The notes under the pieces were generated by a model, which ran no database searches, had not been told where the DNA came from, and saw nothing but the letters and a program-made list of their open reading frames with translations. 34,399 bases of DNA, taken from the NCBI GenBank assembly GCA_022566895.1, contig JADFIA010000023.1:1-34399 (forward strand). The letters are read 5' to 3'. Origin of the DNA: Pseudomonadota bacterium (GTDB taxonomy: Bacteria; Pseudomonadota; Alphaproteobacteria; Sphingomonadales; SMXR01). This document shows, piece by piece, positions 1 through 9,294 of the stretch (positions are counted from its first letter, which is position 1; each line of letters starts with the position of its first letter). The translations under genes and the position numbers were made by a program.

Positions 1-1036
1 TCTGGCCGATCTGGAGGGCGCCGCCGGTGGTCGAGACGAAGTAGATGCCGTTGCGGCCGTACCACATGCCTTCGCCGCGCACGAAGACCGCGGCGCCATC
101 GGCCTGGCCGCGGGCCCGCAAGCTGTCGTCCTTCGATTCAGGATCGTCGAGATCGACCCAGTAGGTCTCGAGCGTTTGGCCGAGCCTAACCGTCGGCTCA
201 TCGTGATTGGTCGTATCGAGGCGCTTTCGGCCCTTGATGGCCAAGGCCTGCAGCCGCCCGCCGGCGGCCAATTCGCCCGGTTTCTCGGGGATGAAGCGGT
301 AGAACAGAGAATCGCCCTGATCTTCGGTCAGATAGACGATGCCGGTCCGCGGATCGACCGCCGCCGCCTCGTGCTGGAAGCGGCCCATGGCCACCAGCGG
401 CAGCGGATCTACAAGCCCGCCGTCGGCCCTGGCCGGCACCTCGAAGATATAGCCGTGGTCCACTTGCCGGTGGCCTCCGGCCAGCCGGGTGGTTTCCTCG
501 CAGCTCAGCCAGCTGCCCCACGGTGTGGCCCCGCCGGCGCAGTTGCGCAGGGTGCCACCGAGGCTCAAAAATTGCTTTTCGATCTGCCGGCTTTGGGGAT
601 CGAAGACGAAGGTCGTGGTGCCGCCCAACTGCCGTTTGCCGGACACGCCGGGATCATACAGCTTGGCCGGATCGACCAAGGAAAAGCGCGATTCGTCGTC
701 GCCGAAGGGACTGACTTCGGTATCGTCGGAGGTCAGCTCGTGATTGCGCACCACCACTACTTTGCCGTCCGCTCCCGGGAAGGCGGCCATGGCGTCCGGG
801 CGGCCGGGCAACATCAGGCCATCGGCCATATCCTCGCCGGCGGTCGACAGAATCTTGTAATGGAAGCCCTCGGGCAACGACAGCACGCCGGCCGGATCCT
901 CGACCAGCGGCCCGTAACCGCTCTGGCCCGGCGTATAACGTTCGGCCTTCAGGCGGTAGCCGTAATAAGCGGCCAGGCCGCCGAAAGCGAGCCCGGTGGC
1001 GATCGTGCCTTTGATGAATGTGCGTCGTGAGGGCAT
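1..1036 (-). CDS. PhoX/DUF839-family secreted phosphatase-like protein (3' end outside window)
   Basis: Open reading frame on the minus strand, starting with ATG at 1036 and still open at the window edge, so about 345 residues are visible and the C-terminus is missing. A GAGGAGAG ribosome binding site lies just upstream. The N-terminus MPSRRTFIKG followed by a hydrophobic stretch is a twin-arginine (Tat) signal, so the protein should be exported folded. Further motifs are LPEGFHYKILS, the asparagine/histidine-containing VVVRNHELTSD, and TPWGSWLSCEE followed by an ETYWVDLDDPES-like stretch. All are typical of the PhoX/DUF839 family (calcium- and iron-dependent alkaline phosphatases and relatives). 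The family call is firm from the order of motifs; phosphatase activity is inferred. Divergent from the iron transporter gene at 1175. The six-frame translation also contains + strand shadows over this gene, which are not real. Confidence 0.85.
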   Translation of the reverse strand, partial: MPSRRTFIKGTIATGLAFGGLAAYYGYRLKAERYTPGQSGYGPLVEDPAGVLSLPEGFHYKILSTAGEDMADGLMLPGRPDAMAAFPGADGKVVVVRNHELTSDDTEVSPFGDDESRFSLVDPAKLYDPGVSGKRQLGGTTTFVFDPQSRQIEKQFLSLGGTLRNCAGGATPWGSWLSCEETTRLAGGHRQVDHGYIFEVPARADGGLVDPLPLVAMGRFQHEAAAVDPRTGIVYLTEDQGDSLFYRFIPEKPGELAAGGRLQALAIKGRKRLDTTNHDEPTVRLGQTLETYWVDLDDPESKDDSLRARGQADGAAVFVRGEGMWYGRNGIYFVSTTGGALQIGQ

Positions 1037-1174
1037 GTTGATCTCTCCTCGCTCTTTTACCTACTCCCTCGGTGTGGTGGGTTCAAGGCCGGCCTGAGTT
1101 GCCAACCGCGCTGTCCAACAAAGCTGTTGCAGCATCGGTCTGCGCCCGCTTAGTCTTGGCGGCGGCTTGACAGG

Positions 1175-2899
1175 ATGAGAGATATGGCGCGACGTCTCAG
1201 ATTCAGTCCATTGCGGATGGTGACGCTGGTCTCGGCGGCGCTCTTTGCGCTGCCGGTTTTGACCGTGGTCTGGCATATCTTTTTGCCCTCGGACGGTAAC
1301 TGGGCGCATTTGGCGGCCACGGTGCTGCCGCGATACGTCACCAACAGCCTGGTGCTGATGCTCGGGGTGGGGGCCGGAGTGCTGGTGGTCGGCGTCGCCA
1401 CGGCCTGGCTGGTGACCGCCTGCCGCTTTCCCGGACGCCGCATTTTTGAATGGGCGCTGATCCTGCCGCTGGCCGTGCCGACCTACGTGATGGCCTATGC
1501 CTATACGGACTTCTTTCAGTTTTCCGGCCCCCTGCAGAGCGGCCTGCGGGGGCTGACCGGCTGGGGACCCCAGGACTTGCACCTGCCCGAGATTCGTTCC
1601 CTGGGCGGCGCCATCCTGGTGTTTATCGCGGCGCTCTTCCCCTATGTATATCTGGTGGTCAGGGCCGCCTTCCTGCAGCGCTCGGCCGGCATATTGGAGA
1701 CCGGCCGCACGCTCGGGCTGGGACCCGGGCAATTGTTCAGGCGTCTGGCCGTGCCGCTGGCCCGACCGGCCATGGTCGCCGGGCTGGCGCTGGCGCTGAT
1801 GGAAACCCTGGCCGATTACGGTGCCGTGTCCTACTTCGGGGTGCAGACCTTCACCACCGGGATTTACCGCACCTGGTTTTCGCTCGGCGACCGGGTGGCG
1901 GCCTCGCAACTGAGCGCCGGCCTGTTGGGGTTTGTCGTGCTGCTATTGCTGCTTGAGCGCTGGAGCCGCCGTCGGGCCCGCTATCACCGGGCCGACGCCG
2001 GGGCCCGCCGGCCGGCCCGCTTCGACCTTCAGGGCTGGCATCGCTATGGGGCCGCGGTGGTCTGCGGCCTGCCGGTGTTGATGGGTTTTGTGCTGCCGGC
2101 CCTGGTGCTTTTATCGATGCTTTTGAGTCTCGGTGAGTTCAACTGGCCGTCGCACTATGGCGACTGGATCTCGAATACGCTGTTGCTGGGGCTGGTCACC
2201 GCCACCGTGGCCACCGGGCTGGCCCTGTTGATTGGCTCGGCCCTGCGGCTCGGGCGCAGCCGCGTTCTGGCCGTGGCCGGGCGCCTGGCCGGGCTCGGCT
2301 ATGCGATCCCCGGTTCGATCATCGCGGTCGGCGTGCTCATCCCCTTCGCCGCCTTCGACAACGGCCTCGATAGCTGGATGCGGGAAGTCTTCGGCCTCTC
2401 GACCGGCCTTTTATTGACCGGCACCGCGGCCGGGCTGGTTTTTGCCTATCTGGTGCGCTTCCTTTCGGTCTCCCTGCAGACCGTCAATTCGGGATTCGAG
2501 CGCCTGTCGCCGTCCCTCGATGCGGCGGCCCAGAGCCTCGGAGCCGGGGAAGGGCGGCTACTGCGGCGGCTGCATCTGCCGCTCTTGAAAGGCACCCTGT
2601 TGACCGCTTTTCTATTGGTCTTTGTCGATGTTATGAAAGAACTGCCGGCCACCCTGATCATGCGGCCGTTCAATTTCGATACGCTGGCCGTGACGGCGCA
2701 CAATTTTGCCATCGACGAGCGCCTGGCCGAAGCCGCCTTGCCGTCGCTGACCATCGTTGCCGTGGGTCTGTTGCCGGTCATAATTCTGGCCAGATTGATC
2801 GCTACATCGTCCACGGTCGCGGCCGCCGGGGAGGCCGGTCCGGGCGGCCCCGGGTTTGGGCTTGCTGGACCCCAAGCGATGGGGTACCAGGGTAAATGA
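1175..2899 (+). CDS. Iron(III) ABC transporter permease, FbpB/SfuB type
   Basis: A 574-residue inner-membrane protein with about twelve hydrophobic segments, arranged as two fused binding-protein-dependent permease domains, the usual design and length of FbpB/SfuB ferric permeases. Each half carries an EAA-type loop that contacts the ATPase: around LETGRTLGLGPGQLFRRLAV in the first half and LDAAAQSLGAGEGRLLRRLH in the second. ATG at 1184 is an alternative start with a GAGAG upstream. The binding-protein gene follows 43 bases after the stop, with a Fur-like site between. No ATP-binding subunit is encoded in this window, so it must lie elsewhere or be shared. Ferric iron as substrate is inferred mainly from the neighbouring binding protein. 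Confidence 0.88.
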   Translation: MRDMARRLRFSPLRMVTLVSAALFALPVLTVVWHIFLPSDGNWAHLAATVLPRYVTNSLVLMLGVGAGVLVVGVATAWLVTACRFPGRRIFEWALILPLAVPTYVMAYAYTDFFQFSGPLQSGLRGLTGWGPQDLHLPEIRSLGGAILVFIAALFPYVYLVVRAAFLQRSAGILETGRTLGLGPGQLFRRLAVPLARPAMVAGLALALMETLADYGAVSYFGVQTFTTGIYRTWFSLGDRVAASQLSAGLLGFVVLLLLLERWSRRRARYHRADAGARRPARFDLQGWHRYGAAVVCGLPVLMGFVLPALVLLSMLLSLGEFNWPSHYGDWISNTLLLGLVTATVATGLALLIGSALRLGRSRVLAVAGRLAGLGYAIPGSIIAVGVLIPFAAFDNGLDSWMREVFGLSTGLLLTGTAAGLVFAYLVRFLSVSLQTVNSGFERLSPSLDAAAQSLGAGEGRLLRRLHLPLLKGTLLTAFLLVFVDVMKELPATLIMRPFNFDTLAVTAHNFAIDERLAEAALPSLTIVAVGLLPVIILARLIATSSTVAAAGEAGPGGPGFGLAGPQAMGYQGK

Positions 2900-2920
2900 A
2901 AATGAGAATTAGTTGCAATA
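2900..2920. promoter_or_regulatory. Fur-like iron box between permease and binding-protein genes
   Basis: The 21 bases just after the permease stop include TGAGAATTAGTTGCA, which matches the 7-1-7 Fur core TGATAATnATTATCA well in its left half (6 of 7) and partly in its right half (4 of 7). It stands out as AT-rich in a GC-rich neighbourhood and lies 23 bases before the binding-protein start. It may give the binding-protein gene its own iron-repressed promoter. No clear -35/-10 pair was recognised. Confidence 0.5.
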
Positions 2921-2942
2921 AGAGCATTTCCAGGGGTTGATT

Positions 2943-3977
2943 ATGAGATATTGGTTGGTAATCAGCGCGCTTGTCGGCATCGGGGTTCTCGCCCTGGGCA
3001 GCGCCGCCCGGGCGGCCGAAAGAGAGCGCGTGGTCAATATCTATTCGGCCCGTCACTATCAGACCGACGAGCAGCTTTATGCGGGCTTTACCAAGGCCAC
3101 CGGGATCGAGGTCAAGTGGATCGAGGGCGATCAGGACGGCCTCTTGGAACGCATCCGCAACGAGGGCCGCAACAGCCCGGCGGATCTGTTTATCACCGTT
3201 GACGCCGGCCGCCTGTGGCGGGCCGACCAAAGCGGTCTGCTGGCCGAAGTGCGCTCACAGGTTCTCGAGGCCCGCATTCCCGCTTCGCTGCGCCACCCGC
3301 AGGGCCGCTGGTACGGCCTTGCGACCCGGGCCAGGATCATCTTCTATAACCGGCAACTGGTGGACGGGGAGCAGATCAAAACTTACGAGGACCTGGCGGA
3401 TCCCCGATGGCAGGGCCTGGTGTGCATCCGCTCGTCGAGCAACATCTATAATCTGTCGCTGCTGGCCTCATTGATCGCCCACCACGGAGCCGCGGCGGCC
3501 GAGGCATGGGCGGCCGGGGTGGTCGCCAACTTTGCCCGCGACCCGGTCGGCGGCGATACCGATCAACTACGGGGCCTGGCCTCGGGCGAGTGCGGGATCG
3601 CCCTGGCCAATACCTATTACTTTGCCCGCCTGATGCGCTCCAAGGCCGAACGCGACCAGGCGCTGGTCAAAGCCGTCGGCGTGATCTTTCCCAACCAGAA
3701 CGGCCGCGGGGCCCATGTCAATATTTCCGGCGCCGCCGTGCTGCGGACAGCCCCGCATCCGGAAAACGCCCGCGCTTTCCTCGAATATCTGACCAGCCGC
3801 GAGGCGCAGGTCTATTTCGCCACTGTGAACAACGAATACCCGGTGGTGGGCGGCTTTGGCGGCAACAAGACGCTTCGCAAGCTGGGCGCCTTTAAGGCCG
3901 ATACGATCAATATTGCGGTGTTCGGGGAAAATCAGGCCGAGGCGCAGCGTATCTTCGACCGGGTCGGCTGGAAGTAA
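2943..3977 (+). CDS. Periplasmic iron(III)-binding protein of ABC transporter (FbpA/FutA type)
   Basis: A 344-residue exported protein. The ATG at 2943 is preferred over the in-frame TTG at 2937 because CAGGGG ends six bases before it. Residues 1-21 form a signal peptide likely cut after ARA. The mature N-terminus VVNIYSARHYQTDEQLY is the ligand-containing start seen in FutA-type ferric binding proteins. The ANTYYF stretch holds the tyrosine pair (precursor Y225/Y226) that chelates iron in FbpA and relatives. The gene follows the permease on the same strand, the reverse of the more usual order. It converges with the dehydrogenase gene, with only nine bases between the stops. Confidence 0.9.
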   Translation: MRYWLVISALVGIGVLALGSAARAAERERVVNIYSARHYQTDEQLYAGFTKATGIEVKWIEGDQDGLLERIRNEGRNSPADLFITVDAGRLWRADQSGLLAEVRSQVLEARIPASLRHPQGRWYGLATRARIIFYNRQLVDGEQIKTYEDLADPRWQGLVCIRSSSNIYNLSLLASLIAHHGAAAAEAWAAGVVANFARDPVGGDTDQLRGLASGECGIALANTYYFARLMRSKAERDQALVKAVGVIFPNQNGRGAHVNISGAAVLRTAPHPENARAFLEYLTSREAQVYFATVNNEYPVVGGFGGNKTLRKLGAFKADTINIAVFGENQAEAQRIFDRVGWK

Positions 3978-3986
3978 CAAAAACCG

Positions 3987-4958
3987 CTATCCTGCCACCG
4001 GATCGAGCGCCTGACCAACCGAGAAAAACGCATCGAGGTTGGCCTTTACCCTGAGGCCCATGGCGGTCCGTGTCTCTTCGGCCGCCGTGCCCATATGCGG
4101 CAGCAGGGTGGCATTGGGGCACTTCAGCAGATCCGGATGGACGGTCGGCTCGTGCTCATAGACATCGAGCCCGGCACCGAACAACCGGCCATCGATTAGC
4201 GCCGCGGCGAGCGCCGCCTCGTCGACCAGCGGCCCGCGTCCGGTGTTGACCAGAACCGCGGTCGGTCGCATATGAGCCAGCGCCTCGGCGTCGATCATAT
4301 GGCGGGTCGAGGGTCCCAGGGGCACATGCAGGCTGACCACGTCGCTGTCCACCAATAGCGCCTCCAGGGTCTCTTTGAACTCGAGCCCCAGTTCCGCTTC
4401 GAGCCCCGGCTTTGGGCGCCGCGAGTGATAGACAAGCCGCATCCCGAAGGCCTTGGCGCGGTGCGCCACGGCGGTCCCGATACGGCCCAGGCCGATAATC
4501 CCCAAGGTCTTGCCGGATACGGAATGCCACAGAAAATCCTTGACGTCCGGCCCGGTCCAGCGGCCTTCGCGCAGCCGGTGCTGGCCGGGCGAAAAGCCGC
4601 GCATGGCGGCGATCATCAGGCCGATGGTCAGATCGGCCGTGGCCTCGGTGACCACCTGGGGCGTGTTCGAGACCGTAATCCCGGCCTGGCCGGCCGCCGC
4701 GATATCGATACGCTCGGTACCAACCCCGAACGCGGCGATCAGCTTCAGGCGCCCGGGCAGGCGCCCGATCAGGGTCCGGTCGATGGTATCGTAAAACACC
4801 GGGCACAGGGCGTCGGCGCCGGCCAGCGCCGCCAAGAAGGCCTTCGAGGTCAGATCGCCCTCGAACAAGGCGACTTCATAGTCTTGGCGCAGGGCGGCCA
4901 TGGCCCGCTCGGTCCAGGGGGTGGTCAGGACAATCTTCTTGCGTGGTGCTTGGCGCAT
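3987..4958 (-). CDS. D-isomer-specific 2-hydroxyacid dehydrogenase
   Basis: A 323-residue cytosolic NAD(P)-dependent dehydrogenase, normal length for the glyoxylate/hydroxypyruvate reductase group. The Rossmann motif GLGRIGTAVAHRAKAFG is intact. The catalytic triad is visible as R241 (NTGRGPLVDE), E270 (YEHEP) and H288 (LLPHMGT). The R-to-E and E-to-H spacings of 29 and 18 equal those of the Hyphomicrobium glycerate dehydrogenase (R240, E269, H287). HSRRPKP after the second strand of the nucleotide fold, with arginines able to meet a phosphate, suggests NADPH may be used. The exact substrate is not readable. ATG at 4958 has an AAAGG upstream. Transcribed alone, divergent from the aminotransferase gene. 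Confidence 0.9.
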   Translation of the reverse strand: MRQAPRKKIVLTTPWTERAMAALRQDYEVALFEGDLTSKAFLAALAGADALCPVFYDTIDRTLIGRLPGRLKLIAAFGVGTERIDIAAAGQAGITVSNTPQVVTEATADLTIGLMIAAMRGFSPGQHRLREGRWTGPDVKDFLWHSVSGKTLGIIGLGRIGTAVAHRAKAFGMRLVYHSRRPKPGLEAELGLEFKETLEALLVDSDVVSLHVPLGPSTRHMIDAEALAHMRPTAVLVNTGRGPLVDEAALAAALIDGRLFGAGLDVYEHEPTVHPDLLKCPNATLLPHMGTAAEETRTAMGLRVKANLDAFFSVGQALDPVAG

Positions 4959-5083
4959 GCCTTTGCCTTTGGTCTAAGCTTTTTAGCTCGGCCCGGCGGC
5001 TGGTGTAAACCGGGCGGCCCGAATTGGCTGGAATTCGCGGCTGCAGATGATTATCGTCCGGCGACCGAAAAGGCCGGAGAAAA

Positions 5084-6238
5084 ATGATGATCATCGCCTC
5101 GCAAAGGGACAAGTTTTCGATGCCGCGGGATCTGTGTTACCTCAACGCCGCCTATATGACCCCGCAGACCCTTGCCATGCAGGAGATCGGGGCCGAGGCG
5201 GTGGCCCGACGGGCCCGGCCATGGCGTATTTCGGAAGCCGATTTCTTCAGCGACGTCGAGCGGCTGAGAGCCGCATTTGCCAGACTCATCGGGGCCAGCG
5301 CCGAGAATGTGGCGATCATCCCGGCGGCCAGCTACGGGATCGCCGTCGCCGCCCGGAATATGAAGCTCGAGCCCGGCCAGGCGATCCTGGTGCTCGGCCA
5401 GCAGTTCCCATCCAATGTCTATAGCTGGATGCGGCTGGCCGAAGAGCAAGGAGCCGAGCTGCTGGTCGCCAAACGCCGGGCCGGCGAAGACTGGGCCGAG
5501 GCGGTGATCCGGACCACCAACGAGGCCGCGGGCCGGGTTCAGGTCTTCGCCCTGCCGCAAGTGCATTGGTCCGACGGGGCGCCGGTCGATCTCCACAGGA
5601 TCGCCGGGCTGGTCGGCGATCTGGGGGCCCAATTGGTCCTCGATGTGACCCAGTCTCTGGGCGCCGTGCCGTTCGATATTGACGGCCTCAATCCGGACTA
5701 CGTGATCGCGGCCGGCTACAAATGGCTTTTCTGCCCTTACGGCATCAGTTTTCTGTACCTCGCCGAGCCTCACTTCGAGGGCGTGCCGCTGGAGGAGAAC
5801 TGGATCAATCGTATGGGCAGCGAGGATTTCGCCGGGCCGGTCGATTACGAACCGCGCTATCTGCCGGGCGCCCGGCGGTTCGATATGGGTGAGCGGGCCC
5901 AGTTCGGGCAGCTGCCGATGGCTATCGAGGCGCTGCGGCAGATCGACGAATGGGGGGTCCAAAATATCGCCGAGACCCTGGCCGCCACCAACCGCGAGAT
6001 CGCCGACTTGTTTGCCGCTTACGGCTTTGTGGCGGCGACCGGGCAGGGCTCGCCCCATTTGATGGGGCTGGTGGCGGACCAGGAACCGCCGGCCGATCTG
6101 GTCGGCGGCTTGGCCGGGGCGGGGGTCAAGCTCAGCCTGCGTGGCCGCGCGGTCCGCATTGCGCCCCACCTGTATAACGACGCCGAGGATCTCGAACTTT
6201 TGGGCCGGGCGCTCGAGGCCACCCTCGGCCGGCCCTGA
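5084..6238 (+). CDS. Aminotransferase class V-fold PLP-dependent enzyme
   Basis: A 384-residue PLP enzyme of fold type I, class V (the family of cysteine desulfurases, isopenicillin N epimerases and kynureninases). The cofactor-contacting aspartate is D187 in LDVTQSLGAVPFD and the Schiff-base lysine is K213 in AAGYKWLFCPYG. No cysteine loop typical of IscS/SufS is seen, which argues against a desulfurase role, but the substrate cannot be named. Two adjacent ATGs exist (5084 and 5087). GGAGA at 5076 is better spaced for 5087, so the true protein may be one residue shorter. No cofactor or pathway partner is obvious nearby; glutaryl-CoA dehydrogenase follows after 69 bases and may be cotranscribed. 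Confidence 0.85.
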   Translation: MMIIASQRDKFSMPRDLCYLNAAYMTPQTLAMQEIGAEAVARRARPWRISEADFFSDVERLRAAFARLIGASAENVAIIPAASYGIAVAARNMKLEPGQAILVLGQQFPSNVYSWMRLAEEQGAELLVAKRRAGEDWAEAVIRTTNEAAGRVQVFALPQVHWSDGAPVDLHRIAGLVGDLGAQLVLDVTQSLGAVPFDIDGLNPDYVIAAGYKWLFCPYGISFLYLAEPHFEGVPLEENWINRMGSEDFAGPVDYEPRYLPGARRFDMGERAQFGQLPMAIEALRQIDEWGVQNIAETLAATNREIADLFAAYGFVAATGQGSPHLMGLVADQEPPADLVGGLAGAGVKLSLRGRAVRIAPHLYNDAEDLELLGRALEATLGRP

Positions 6239-6307
6239 GCGGCAAATGAGCGTTGCAAGTGCGGCCGCTTCGGGCTAGGAGTGGGCCGGTCGACGAGGAG
6301 AGGCAGT

Positions 6308-7501
6308 ATGACCAGCACCGCCTGGCCGAAATTCAACTGGCAGGACCCGCTGTTGCTCGAAGACTCGCTTTCCGAGGACGAGCGGCTGGTGCGCGACAGC
6401 ACCCGTGCCTATGCGCAGGACAAGCTGATGCCGCGCATTCTCGAGGCCAACCGGGCGGGCTATTTCGACCGCGAGATTATCGACGAGATGGGCGCCCAGG
6501 GGCTTCTGGGGGCGACCATCGAAGGCTACGGCTGCGCCGGCGTGAACGCCGTCTCCTACGGTCTCATCGCCCGCGAGATCGAACGCGTCGACAGCAGCTA
6601 CCGTTCGGCCATGTCGGTCCAGTCGAGCCTGGTGATGTACCCAATCCACGCCTACGGCACCGAGGCGCAGCGCCGGAAGTATCTGCCGCGGCTGGCCAAA
6701 GGCGAGATCGTCGGCTGTTTTGGTCTGACCGAGCCGGACGCCGGATCGGACCCGGGGGCCATGAAGTCGCGGGCCAAGGCGGCCGACGGCGGCTACCTCC
6801 TCTCGGGCTCGAAAACGTGGATCACCAACTCGCCGATCGCCGATCTGTTTGTGGTCTGGGCCCGGGACGACGACGGGGTGATCCGCGGCTTTCTCTTGGA
6901 GAAGGGCATGGAAGGGCTGTCGGCGCCCAAGATCGAAGGCAAAATGTCGCTGCGCGCCTCGGTCACCGGCGAGATCGTCATGGACGGGGTTTTCGTGCCC
7001 GAGGAGAATCTTCTGCCCGACGCCGAGGGGCTCGCAGGGCCGTTCGGCTGCCTCAATAACGCCCGCTACGGCATCGCTTGGGGCTCCATGGGGGCGGCCG
7101 AGTTCTGCTGGCACGCGGCCCGGCAGTACGGGCTCGACCGCAAACAATTCGGGCGGCCGCTGGCGGCCACCCAATTGTTCCAGAAAAAACTCGCCGACAT
7201 GCAGACCGAGATCACCCTGGGTCTGACCGCCTGCCTGCAGGCCGGGCGCCTGAAGGACCAGGGCAAGTTGGCGCCGGCCGCCATCTCGCTGCTTAAACGC
7301 AACAATTGCGGCAAGGCCCTCGATATTGCGCGGGCGGCCCGTGATATGCACGGCGGCAACGGGATCAGCGACGAGTTCCACGTCATCCGTCATCTGATGA
7401 ATCTGGAGACGGTCAATACCTACGAGGGCACCCACGATGTGCACGCCCTGATTCTAGGCCGCGAGATGACCGGCATTCAGGCTTTTTCGGCCGGCGACTA
7501 G
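6308..7501 (+). CDS. gcdH: Glutaryl-CoA dehydrogenase
   Basis: A 397-residue FAD-dependent acyl-CoA dehydrogenase that oxidises and decarboxylates glutaryl-CoA to crotonyl-CoA in lysine/tryptophan breakdown, passing electrons to ETF. Diagnostic features are FNWQDPL at the N-terminus, the [13 protein letters not shown] flavin-binding motif, the conserved block [10 protein letters not shown], and the catalytic base E373 in the motif [15 protein letters not shown]. These together are characteristic of GcdH rather than a generic acyl-CoA dehydrogenase. ATG at 6308 follows GAGGAGAGG; a longer GTG start at 6281 would run through that ribosome binding site and is rejected. No LysR-type regulator or CoA-transferase gene lies nearby. 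Confidence 0.93.
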   Translation: MTSTAWPKFNWQDPLLLEDSLSEDERLVRDSTRAYAQDKLMPRILEANRAGYFDREIIDEMGAQGLLGATIEGYGCAGVNAVSYGLIAREIERVDSSYRSAMSVQSSLVMYPIHAYGTEAQRRKYLPRLAKGEIVGCFGLTEPDAGSDPGAMKSRAKAADGGYLLSGSKTWITNSPIADLFVVWARDDDGVIRGFLLEKGMEGLSAPKIEGKMSLRASVTGEIVMDGVFVPEENLLPDAEGLAGPFGCLNNARYGIAWGSMGAAEFCWHAARQYGLDRKQFGRPLAATQLFQKKLADMQTEITLGLTACLQAGRLKDQGKLAPAAISLLKRNNCGKALDIARAARDMHGGNGISDEFHVIRHLMNLETVNTYEGTHDVHALILGREMTGIQAFSAGD

Positions 7502-7527
7502 CGCTCGCTCGGCTCCACAGCGGCGAA

Positions 7528-8973
7528 TTACGGCGGCGTGAAATCCTCGATCACCTGGCGACCGACGCTGAAAATGCCGTTTTTTAATATGATCTCAGTC
7601 TCGAGACGATCGCCTTTTTCCTGTAAATAGCCCTGCGAGACCAATTGAGCGATCGCTTGCTCGGCCATTTCGCGAAGCTCTTGGGGCCCCGGCCGGCGGC
7701 CGAATAGGCCCGCTTGAACGGTGGTCGCATATTTCGACATCCAGATCGCCAGTCCGCGGTCGATCCAGAAATTTCCCACAAAATCGATGGCCAGAGCCGC
7801 AGCCGGATCCTCGATATCTTCGATCACCCCTGCGGGCACTGTGAAAATATGATCGTAGTGCATGGCGCCCGGTTCCATGTCTACATCGAAGGCCGGAACC
7901 GCAAACTCGAACCCATCGACAAAGACTTGTTTGGTCAGGGCCTCGCTGCGGCGCTCGAAATCGCGCCGGCCGACCAGGCCCATCATGGCCAGGGGTGCCT
8001 GGCCCTGCAGCTCGATCAGTTGGCCGTAGACGGCCTCCTTGATACCCGTGATGAGCATCTCAAAAGCAGCCTGGTTGATTACCACCGGCTCGAGCTGGCC
8101 GCCTTTGAATTCGACCCCGGCCAGATCCAGGCTGCCGCCGTAGGAAACCATGCCGCTGGCCCGGGTTGTGTGGCCGCTAATCAACAGACGTTTGATGGCA
8201 AATTTTACCCCCACCGCCGGATCGAGGATGTTGACGTCCAGGCCCTCCCATGAAAACCAGCCGCTGCCGAAGGCCGGATAGCCGCGCCACATTTCATAAT
8301 CGCCTTCGAGGCGCATGGTGCCGTAGCGGATCGGGCTTTTGATCTCCTTTTCGGTGACCTCGAGCAGGCCGTCATGAAGCGTGATCGAAACGCGCAAGGC
8401 GTCGGCGGCGCCGGAGATCGAGAAATGGGCTTCGAAACCGCCCCAGTCCAATTCGAAGCGGGTGCGGATCTCCTCGGGCCGCGAGGCGCTGCGCCGGACC
8501 ATGCGGTAATGGCGGGCGGCGCTGGAGACCCAAAGATCCGTGCCGCCGTCCAGCCTGAGGGTCATTGCCGTCTTGAGATTGAAGCTGCCGGGCGGTCCGT
8601 CGAAGAGATCCTCGGGCATCGGCAATTCCACAATGTTGACAAAGCGCGCCAGGCCAAGGCCGATCTGATCACCAAAGAGGACCGGTCCATGCACCAATTC
8701 GACATCAAAGATCATCGGCTGCCGGCTGTCGGCGCGCAGTCCGGTAAAGGCGGCCATGGGCCCGCCGGTTTTGGCGCTCAGCCGGGCCCGCGAGCGGAAC
8801 CAGCCGGATTCGAAATCGATCAGTTCCAGATCGACATACTGAGCGAATATTTTCTGATCGACGATTTCGAAAAGGCGTTTGTCAACCTGGCGGCCCAACA
8901 GGCCCGGCAGGCCGATAAAGACGATCAACAAGAGCCCCAACAGAGCCCCCAACAGCATGGTGAGTTTTTTCAT
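7528..8973 (-). CDS. DUF945 (YdgA-like) family protein
   Basis: A 481-residue protein beginning [21 protein letters not shown], an N-terminal membrane anchor or uncleaved signal, followed by a long envelope-side beta-rich region. The N-terminal sequence after the anchor ([12 protein letters not shown]...[20 protein letters not shown]) and overall length are those of the DUF945/YdgA family of Gram-negative envelope proteins, whose biochemical role is not established. GGAGGGG lies just before the ATG. It converges with gcdH with 26 bases between stops. No catalytic motif is visible. Confidence 0.8.
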   Translation of the reverse strand: MKKLTMLLGALLGLLLIVFIGLPGLLGRQVDKRLFEIVDQKIFAQYVDLELIDFESGWFRSRARLSAKTGGPMAAFTGLRADSRQPMIFDVELVHGPVLFGDQIGLGLARFVNIVELPMPEDLFDGPPGSFNLKTAMTLRLDGGTDLWVSSAARHYRMVRRSASRPEEIRTRFELDWGGFEAHFSISGAADALRVSITLHDGLLEVTEKEIKSPIRYGTMRLEGDYEMWRGYPAFGSGWFSWEGLDVNILDPAVGVKFAIKRLLISGHTTRASGMVSYGGSLDLAGVEFKGGQLEPVVINQAAFEMLITGIKEAVYGQLIELQGQAPLAMMGLVGRRDFERRSEALTKQVFVDGFEFAVPAFDVDMEPGAMHYDHIFTVPAGVIEDIEDPAAALAIDFVGNFWIDRGLAIWMSKYATTVQAGLFGRRPGPQELREMAEQAIAQLVSQGYLQEKGDRLETEIILKNGIFSVGRQVIEDFTPP

Positions 8974-9294
8974 TTTCCCCTCCGCAGGACAGCAAGGCTC
9001 AGCTTAAGTCGGCCCCGGGGAGGAGTCCACACCGGGCTGGGCGCGCCTCGCCGCGTTTCCCGGCGCCCTTTTTTCCAAAGGCCGGGCTTCCGTCTTCGGG
9101 CTTGACCGGGCGTTAAAAGTCGCCGGCTCGGGCCCACCGTCTGCATAATCAGCTGCGGCAACCCGGCCTTGATCCGGCTGGCCGAAAAGCGATGCGACGT
9201 GGCGACAAGGAATACGCCGGCCCGGGACCTGGCGCGGCCAACCTTCGAGCCGCCTGAAAATACCGATTGGATTATAGATTCTCCGCCGTCCCTT
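8974..9294. other. Intergenic stretch without recognisable gene
   Basis: 321 bases between the start of the DUF945 gene and the end of the endonuclease-fold gene, both on the minus strand. Short open frames cross it on both strands, but none has a family signature or a good ribosome binding site. The GC-rich half next to 9000 probably carries the promoter of the DUF945 gene. No palindromic repeat copy lies here. Confidence 0.6.

Noticed and set aside
176-1030. 284-codon frame on the + strand
   Set aside because: Antisense shadow of the PhoX-like gene, which has a Tat signal, ribosome binding site and family motifs on the minus strand.
1070-1120. GGTTCAAGGCC resembling a tRNA T-loop
   Set aside because: The flanking bases do not form a T-stem and no acceptor or anticodon stem can be drawn.
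1061-1909. 282-codon frame on the minus strand, rich in G, Q, R, H and P
   Set aside because: Antisense of the iron permease; composition is that of a high-GC shadow frame.
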